Below are positions 12,501 to 21,500 of a DNA stretch of 64,000 bases, piece after piece. Under the pieces are notes generated by a model that was not told where the DNA came from, ran no database searches, and saw only the letters and a program-made list of their open reading frames with translations. Origin of the DNA: Odontesthes bonariensis (taxonomy: Eukaryota > Chordata > Actinopteri > Atheriniformes > Atherinopsidae). Made by a program: the position numbers and the translations under genes. Where the stretch lies: positions 5,213,036 to 5,277,035 of the forward strand of contig NC_134524.1 in the NCBI RefSeq assembly GCF_027942865.1, written 5' to 3'. How positions within the stretch are numbered: position 1 is the stretch's first letter; each line of letters starts with the position of its first letter.

Positions 12501-15500
12501 CTAACGCTCTCGTTAATGACGAGGAACGCGACAAGCTACGCCAAACCCTTCTCAAATATCAGGACTTTTTCTCACTTGATTCTTCAGATTGTGGGTTAAC
12601 CACAATCCACTCAATGCGCATTCCTACTCCACCAGACGCACCACCAACTTTTGTGCGTCAGTATAAGATTCCTCTAGCATCACAGGAGCCTATACAAGAA
12701 ATAATAGACGACCTGTTGAAAAACGGGATCATTCGGCCTTGTAACAGCACTTACTCGGCACCGCTCTGGCCGGTCGTGAAACCCAATGGAAAATGGAGAC
12801 TCACGATCGACTATCGAAAACTCAACCAACAGGTCCCTCTCTCGAGATGGCCAATGACTCAGCTTGAACAAGAACTTCCTCGCGTTAAAAATGCCAAATA
12901 CTTCTCCACTCTAGACGTGGCGTCGGGTTTCTGGACCATTCCAGTACACGCTGAGGACCAACACAAGTTGGCATTCACGTTCGCTAACCGTCAATATACA
13001 TTCACCAGGTGTCCTTTTGGCTACGCCAACTCACCTGCTGAATTCAACATATTTCTGAACAAAGCATGTCCTGATGCCGGCGAACGAGGTAACCTCATCT
13101 ACGTCGATGACATCCTCCTCCGTAGCCCCAACCTGGATGCACACATTCAGGAAATCGACCATGTCCTGGGTCAACTCACCACTGCGGGTGCAAAAATATC
13201 ACTCTCAAAATGTCAGTGGTGCAAAACCAAAGTAGACTACGTCGGTCTCCTAGTAGGACCAAGTGGTGTCGAGCCACAAGTTAACCGCATCCAGGGCATC
13301 AGTAACATCAAAGTTCCCTCAAACGTCTCTGAGCTCCGCAGCTTCTTAGGAGTCTGCAACTACTCTCGACAGTTCATTGAGAGCTATGCCGACATAGCAA
13401 AACCTCTAACTGAACTACTTAAAAAGGACACACCTTTTATCTGGGCTGGGCCACAACAAAAGGCCATGTCCACCTTAAAAGAAAAACTGTGCACAGCACC
13501 ATGTTTAAACTACCCTAACTGCGACAAACCATTCCACCTCGAAGTGGGCTTCTCAACTCACTGTTTAAGCGCTGGTCTGTATCAGAAATACGACCAGGAT
13601 AAGAGAGTAGTGGCGTACGCCAGTAAAACGCTAGCTATACCCGAGCTGAAATATTCTGACTGTGAAAAAGCTCTGCTTGCCACAGTTTGGGCAGTTAAAC
13701 ATTTCTCCAACTACCTTGGAGGCCAAAAGGTCATTGTAGAAACACAACACCAACCTACCACGTTCCTTAACAGCCAACGTATAAGGGATGGAGTTGTAAC
13801 AAATGCCCGTGTGGCCTCATGGCTAATGGCTCTGCAAAGTTTCGACTTAGAAGTCCGCTACGCGCAGAACAAAAAGAGCCCTCTCGGCACCGATCTTGCT
13901 GCATGTCAGAACTGCACTGCAGATACACCTCCACTCTGCGCAATTACAGATAAACCCTCACCTGTAACCAACCCCCACCATCACTACTACGATGAAAACG
14001 TGTGTAAAAACATGACTACTGCGTATGTAGATGGGTGCTCTTTTCATCATAACACGGTTACACGAGCAGGTGCAGGCGTCGTTTGGCTCCAGAACAACCC
14101 CTATGAACCTCAAAGCTTCCAGCTTGGTTCACAGTCGTCCCAATACGCAGAAGTGGCAGGTGTCCTGATCACGGTACAACTCGCTGCAGAAAAAGGTGTG
14201 AAAGACTTATTGATTTGTACTGATTCTAACTACGCTCGTCTCAGTTTCTCTTGCCACCTTGCCACGTGGAAACGCAATGGTTTCCTGACTTCCAGCAGAA
14301 AACCTGTGAAAAATAAAGAATTGTTCCTGGCATGTAACCACGCCATTGAGTCCAACAACATGCAGATCTACTGGAAAAAGGTCAGAGGCCACTCACGTGT
14401 ACCGGGGCAAGACAAAGAACTGAACGATCTAACTGATTCCTTGGCAAAACAGGGAGCGATGCATGGCATCCCCTGGTCACTGGATCCCTCGTGGCTAACC
14501 GCAGCCACCGCGGACTCCTCCGAACCACAGGTCTGTGTGGTGACGCGTTCCAAAACGAACCCTCCCGCCCAGACATCTAACGATGGATCAGTGTCAGTGG
14601 AACCAGCGTTCACCGACACTGATCTGGTCACCCTTCAATCGCTCGACCCTGCCATCAATAAAATGGTGTTGTTCGTGTCTGACGGCTCAAACACACCCTC
14701 TGAGTCTGACCTCAATAACATCCCTGATTTAAGGAAACTCTTTGCCACTCGATCAGCCCTGCGGTTGGTCAAAGGTGTCTTAGTTCATGTTTCCGACGCA
14801 CTCTCTTCACCTGCGTTCGTGGTCCCTCGAAACCAAAGGGGGGTGATGCTCGTGCACGCACACGACCTTCCCGCGGCTGGACACAAAGGTGTCAAAGCAA
14901 CATACAGCGCGTTAAAACAAGTGGCATACTGGCCAAAAATGAGAAAAGATGTAGCCGACTACATCAAAGGATGCCTTGTGTGTTGCCAGTTTCAGCCGAC
15001 AAACCCGATACACCGGGCTCCGTTGCAGAGGAGAGGCATCTCATTCCCATGGTCAGACCTCCAAATTGACTGGGTGGGACCTCTCACCAAATCAACCAGA
15101 GGCAACAAATACTTCCTCACGGTTACATGTGCATTCACCAAATGGGTAGAATGCCTACCAGCTGCAAACGATACAGCTGAAACTACCGCCTACCTGCTCA
15201 TGAACCATGTGTTCTCAAGATTCGGCCTTCCGAGTCGTGTCAACTCAGACAGAGGAACACACTTCACGGCAGAAGTCATGCAACAGTTGTGGCAAGCTCT
15301 GGGTGTGAAAGCAAACTTTCACATCAGTTATCACCCGCGAGCCTCAGGTCAAGTAGAGCGAGCCAACCGAACTGTGGTGAACATACTCAAGAAGTACGTT
15401 GCATCCAACCAACGAGATTGGGATGTAAAATTGCCGTTGGTCTTAATGGCCATCAGAGCAACACCACACGAAGCAACGGGAATCTCCCCGTTTGAAATGA

Positions 15501-18500
15501 TGACAGGCAGACAGATGACAATGCCACTGCATCTGCTCTACCAACCAGGTGAAGCCAGTGTAGCAACAGCGTACACCACTCACCAGTACATGAAGGACCT
15601 CAGCAGACACCTACAGGTAACCTTTGCATTCGCTCAGAAACACCTGGAAAAATCGGTCGAGGGAAGAAAGAGCTATTATGACCAAAAAGCCTCACAGGAG
15701 GAACTCCAAGTGGGGGACAAGGTCTGGTACTACAACTTCACCAAAACCGGTGAACAGACGAGTCACAAGGTTGGAAAGCTGGCCAAAAAGTTCCTTCCTC
15801 GATGGACAGGACCCCACCTGATCACCGAAAAACTGTCACCAGTGGTGTATCAGATAAAAATCAGCCAAGGACAGAAAGAAGCCAAGTCCAAATGGGTCCA
15901 CAGAAACCAAATTAGACCACATAAAAGCTTTAGGGGACCCGCTGAGGACAATCAGGTCTCAGCAAACCCATAAAACCGAGATCCACAAGGGGGGGAGCAA
16001 AAGCCTTAACAAAACGATAAAAGAAAAGAACACAGAGCTCCCTCCTAAACAATATTATTAGCAAGGAACTAAAATCAAAATAGGCAAAACCAGAATAGTT
16101 CAAACTAAAATCCGTCTTCCCGATCCGACTGCCTGTCTAATAAAAGCTACTAACACACTAACTGCAAGTGGGGGTGAACTAGCCAACTCTAACCTCCGTC
16201 CAACCAAAAGTGTATCAATTTGAAATAAGCCCTAATATCCATCACTGTTTTTCACCAGGATGATGACACTCTGGCTCATACTTGCGACGATGGGACTGGC
16301 AACTATTCCCACTTGGACTGAGATCGTTGAACCCGGACCAGACTCCGGAATTGTTCTAATGGAACAACCCGGACTCCTGATCACCAACTGCCGGCTACAC
16401 ACCCAGAAGGTGTATGTCCGGTTCAGTCCTAGTGTGCTGTGCACGAGGAACGTGCCTAGCTCCGCCAAACTGACTTCGTGGGCCGGCGCTCGGTGGAAGA
16501 GAGAAGTCATCACTCATGCGGAGGTAGACATCACCCATATGTTGCAACAACTCCAGAAGTTCACCATCACTCAATCAGAACTGAGTGGGGCGAACAGAAG
16601 GGAGAAACGCTTCATTGGGGGACTACTGGCAGCCGCATCCGCCGTCGGCTCCCTATTCAGTTTGGGGGCGTCAGCCGTGAATGCCGTAAACATTGCCGCG
16701 ATAAAGCGTCATATGGGTGAGTTGCAGGGTGAAATCCCGGGCATCCAACAGCAACTAGACTTGCAGAGAGGACAGCTCAGCACGGTGACCAAAACTGTGG
16801 AAGGCACGGTCTTGGTTTTGAACTCCCATAGTGAAACCCTGATGAAGACAGTCGCAGCAGAAGACACACTGCTGGGAGTTTTAAAGGTTGATTATGCTCA
16901 CACACAGCTGGTAACTATGCTCATGTCTGATCTGATAAGAGATGTTAGCTCCTCCGTTGATACTCTAGCTATGGGAAAAATCCCTCCGTACCTAGTGTCG
17001 CTAGCCGTAGTACAGGACATTCTGTCCACGGCCACTAGAGAAATTGTTAACCCCTTGCAAGCACATCTAGCTTATACACTAGGCAGCGCAGTCCCCATTC
17101 ACGTAAATCCCGAAGGCCGCGAAATAGCCTTCCTCATTAATCTTCCCATAGTTACCCTCGACAACATCTACCGACTAAAAGACGTCATCAACGTAGGAAT
17201 CTGGAAAGGTGAAACCCACGTTAAAGTGCACACACCAACAGTGGTAGCGTACCACGATAGTTCTCCAGATCTCTACCTCGCGCCCAATTTAAAAATGTGC
17301 ACCCTTACCAGAGACATTCATTATCTCTGCCCCAGCAAACCATTCGTTAGAGACGACACTGGGGGCCTCTGTGGACTTAAACTTCTCACCGAAGACTCCC
17401 AGTGCCAAACAACTCTCACACCAAAATACCAAGTAACTAACACCCAAGCAGAAACTGTGGGAAGTCGCTGGTTGGTTAACACTCCAGCGAAGACCGCCAC
17501 TATTAGTTACGATCAACACGACACGTCTACCAAAATGGAACTACCAAACCGCACATTGTGGGTCACAGTTCCTGAAGGCGCAATCCTTCACATAGGAGAC
17601 CTGGCCCTTTACCACCTTAATCCTGACCAATACGACGGGGAAATAGAAATCTCCGATTTCTACTCAAAGCAATCCCTGGAGCTTGAGGCAGACACGGTCA
17701 CTCAACTCCAATTTGAAGGTTTTAAAACCATTGACGTCAGTCCCATAGAGAACGTGCTGAAAGAAATAACCTCCAGCAACAAACCTCCCCGACCAACTAT
17801 ATCCTACTCATGGTCAGGCCCCGACACAGTAACCGCGACTATGGTTGCCCTAGGCTACCTCCTCACCTTCGGAATCGCGTACCTATATTCTCGACGCGCT
17901 AACGCCCTCCAGGGCCAAATTAACCTACTCAAATGGACCACGAGACGTAACAAACGTAAGAAGCCAGATCAGGACAAAAACACCACCGATCTAGTGACTT
18001 TTGATGAGGAGACAGAATCGGAAGAACCCCGAGTCATATATTCCCCTGCAGTCCACGAACTAGCGAATGAAGTATAACTGTAAGCCAACTTTTCTGTCAC
18101 CTCTGCCCCTTTTGGATTTTTCTTTGTTACTTAGTCCATTTACCCTTTTATAAAGAATTAGCTAGAAGATAGGTTAGACATTAGTTTCAGGCTACGACTA
18201 TAGTCCCTTAAGAAACCGTAGTTAAATTCGTTATATCTTTTTATATGTTTTTCTAATTCCATAAGTCTTACAGTAAAATAGTACTACAAGATAGGAAAAG
18301 CCAACACAACCACCTCAGAGAACACCTCAGCCTCTTGGACCTGAGACCACTGGGATTACTCCTCCGTGATTCCGAGATCTCCCCAGGACACCTCCAAATC
18401 AAGTGGGGGATATGTAGCGTGCTCTCAGGAAAGACAGAGCACAGAGATGTTTACATAAAGATCCAACCTTTCTTGACATCAAGAAACGTACCCTCTTTAC

Positions 18501-21500
18501 GACCCTCTCAACGGATCAGCTCAAAGGAGATAACGGAGCCAGATGTGAGACCAACTAAATGGGGTTCTTTGTTTCCGAGTCTTCTCTCCCCCAGACCAGC
18601 TACGAATAATAAATTATGTAGGACACCTCCTGATAAGAGAGCAGATGTAGCCTCAAATGTCCTGCTGGTCCAACCTGAAGGAATGCCACACTTCCCTATT
18701 TTCAGAGAGTGAAAATTCCACTTTAAACCTCGCTTTCCGTAGACTGAAAGTGTGAAAATCATTACTGGACAAACCTACAGATCATTTTGAAACATTCGCC
18801 ATTCTTGTACCTTCTTCAATTAGCAAATTATGAAAATTGGATTTAAAAGGGATCCCTCTCGTGGAGCCACAGTGCCCCCCAAAGGACATGGATAACGGAC
18901 ACTTTTCAATATGTCAGCCTAAACAACCATGGACAATTTCAACTACGGATGTTAATGTTCTCATTATGTGCAATGCATAACCTAATAGGGTTTAATTCCA
19001 CAGGTATTACTCAAACAGCTGCAGATCATTCTAAATTAACAGCAAGCAAAGTTGTCATTACCATTTTTGTCATGATAATATGAAGTATTGTATGCTAATA
19101 AGTGTTTCATGCTCATATTTGTGTTTATGCCTGCTTTTATGTGACATTATTGTCTGTTAAGAACATTATATTGTCTAAAATCACTGTCATATGGGTTAAA
19201 TACGGTATAAGAAAGGAGCAGAATCCCCCCTTTTTGTCTCATGAATTCAGCATGGTCAACCCCCCTTTTTTCCCTTGGGTCAAAAGCCAGCTGAACTCTG
19301 ATTGGACGAAAGCTGACATGTGACCTCGAGTTTAAAACCCGAGCGCACCAGAGATTCTCGCTCTCATATCTACCATCTTCCCCCTCTTAGCTCGCTCTTA
19401 CTGCTTACTCTCAAAATCCGCAACTCTGGGACCTCCCTGTGGTCCTCCAAGCCTTGACCACTCCCTTTGTCCCCTAAGCTTATGCTTACAATTTTTGAGC
19501 TCTCTCTTGTCTTATCGCTTGCTCTTAGCTCAAGTCTTCTGTCCTCTCTCTATTTTACTCCGTAACTATTAATTCCCATTTTTTTTAGACTTCCTTTTTT
19601 TTATAAAGTCTGGTCCGATACACGCGAGTGTTTGCTAAATCACACCGCCCGGCCCAAGAAGAACAGCCGACTAAACGTCACCCAGCCGGTCACCAAGGAA
19701 ACGTGGTCTCCAACAACGACGCCCAGCCGCTGGTAACCAAGGAAACGTGGTCTCCAAGGACTGACGCTCACCTTGTAAATAACCACGATACTCTACGACA
19801 AAGTAAGGTGCTGGTTTGAGATCTTTTGAAACCGTGGATAAAGTGAAAACTTTCTCTGGAAGCGACGAATGAACAGACCTACGCGGGCAGAAGACTGTTG
19901 GCACAATATCCGTGTTATGAACCAGATTTAGTCACATTTTTGATAGGTAACCCTGTTAATGGCCTGCTCCTTTCTTCCCTATTACCCTTTTTTGGTTTCC
20001 CCAATAATTCTAATTTCTGTCTCTTTATCAATTGTTTATACCCCTATATACCTGTGCAATGTTGAATAAATGTTTATGTTAAGCCACTTAAGAGTGTCAC
20101 AGACAGTTACTAAAGCCGGTTACCAATCCAAATAGGACGCACGACTCAGAATGAGACTGATTCTTAAAATAACATACTAGGATTGCAAGATTTTAAACAG
20201 TCTTCCTCTTTGGACTGTAACGTAACAAATTAAAATAAAAGAGGTGGTGCCCTACTATTTTCGAGGTAAATGTTGATTAATAACGTGTCAACGCTACAGT
20301 TCCCACCCTCACCTTTGGTCACGAGCTGTGGGTAGTGACCGACAGAACGAGATCGCGAATACAAGCGGCCGAAATGAGTTTCCTCCGCAGGGTGTCTGGG
20401 CTCTCCCTTAGAGATAGGGTGAGAAGCTGCTCCTCCACATCCAGAGGAGTCAGATGAGGTGGCTCGGGCATCTGGTTAGGATGCCTCCTGGACGCCTCCC
20501 TGGTGAGGTGTTCCAGGCCCGTCCCACTGGGAGGAGGCCCCGGGGAAGGCCCAGGACACGTTGGAGAGACTACGTCTCTCTGCTGGCCTGGGAAAGCCTC
20601 GGGGTCCCCCCAGAAGAGCTGGAGGAAGTGGCCGGGGACAGGGACGTCTGGGTCTCTCTGCTCAAGCTGCTGCCCCCGCGACCCGATCCCCGGACCAGCG
20701 GAAGATGATGGATAGATGAATGGAATACTAAGTCCATTCAGATATTGTCATAATATCTTGTGTCCTTTTTTTATTCAGGTTGTCTTTCACTCATATTATA
20801 CTGTGCAAACGTCTGACTGATCTTTTTTTCTGACATATCTTTCTTTGTGTGTCTTTTTAGTCGATGTGAATTTTCAGAGATAGATTTGTAGACGTTGTAG
20901 CAACTGTTTTTAACCAACAATATATAGTTAGTAGGGCTGGGCGAGTTAACTCATATAATCGCTTTACCTTGTTAATTATTTAACGCCGATAAATATTTTA
21001 TCGCGCATTAACGCAGGTTTTATTATTGTAAAAGTCTGTTGCTTTCTGCTGCAGAACCACCAAACATGGAGAAGGGTACGGAACTTTTACTCGGCCATTT
21101 TCATTTTAAAGTTGGACATCACCGCTACAGGTGCTCCTCGGTTTCTGTGTGAAGCTCACGGAGCTAACCGGCGCTACTTCCTGTTTTACTGGTTTCAACA
21201 TAAAAGCACGTATTTAAAAATAAATTTAAAAAAAAACTCCTGCATTTACAGCCAAGTTGAATTGTCTTCTCAGCGTAGTAGTTCCAGTCTAAAATATCAC
21301 TTAAAGGCAAAACACACAACTGATAGCAGCAAGTCATTCAAGGAAACAGACAGTGGAGCGAGGCTTCTACATAAAAACTACAGAAAGATGCTGATGTTAA
21401 AAGTGTGTTTGCACAACAAATGTTATGGCACTTTCATTCATATGGCAGCACATTTAAAATAAAACTAAATGCTAAAAGCTATACACGACTTTTGGATTCA

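Larger units (their letters stand above)
4964..20298 (+). mobile_element. Complete endogenous retrovirus (15,335 bp provirus)
   Basis: Order: 5' LTR 4964-6849, primer-binding site 6857, long leader, gag-pol 8585-15973, env 16260-18077, polypurine tract 18401-18410, 3' LTR 18413-20298. The LTRs begin TGTAGC and end GCTACA and are bracketed by a 4-bp target duplication GTTC (4960-4963, 20299-20302). The insertion is inside a LINE inside intron 2 of lectin gene 1, in the same sense. The LTRs look identical over 1,886 bp and both frames are open, so the insertion is young. It is classed as a retrovirus rather than a Ty3/gypsy element by the second RNase H domain plus an env. From memory the large size, fused gag-pol and F-like Env suggest the fish lokiretrovirus-type lineage; a Pol phylogeny is needed. 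Confidence 0.93.

Noticed and set aside
18335..18712. 125-codon frame across the ERV 3' LTR border, possible accessory gene
   Set aside because: Most of it is LTR sequence also open in the 5' LTR (4913-5263); no domain or splice support.
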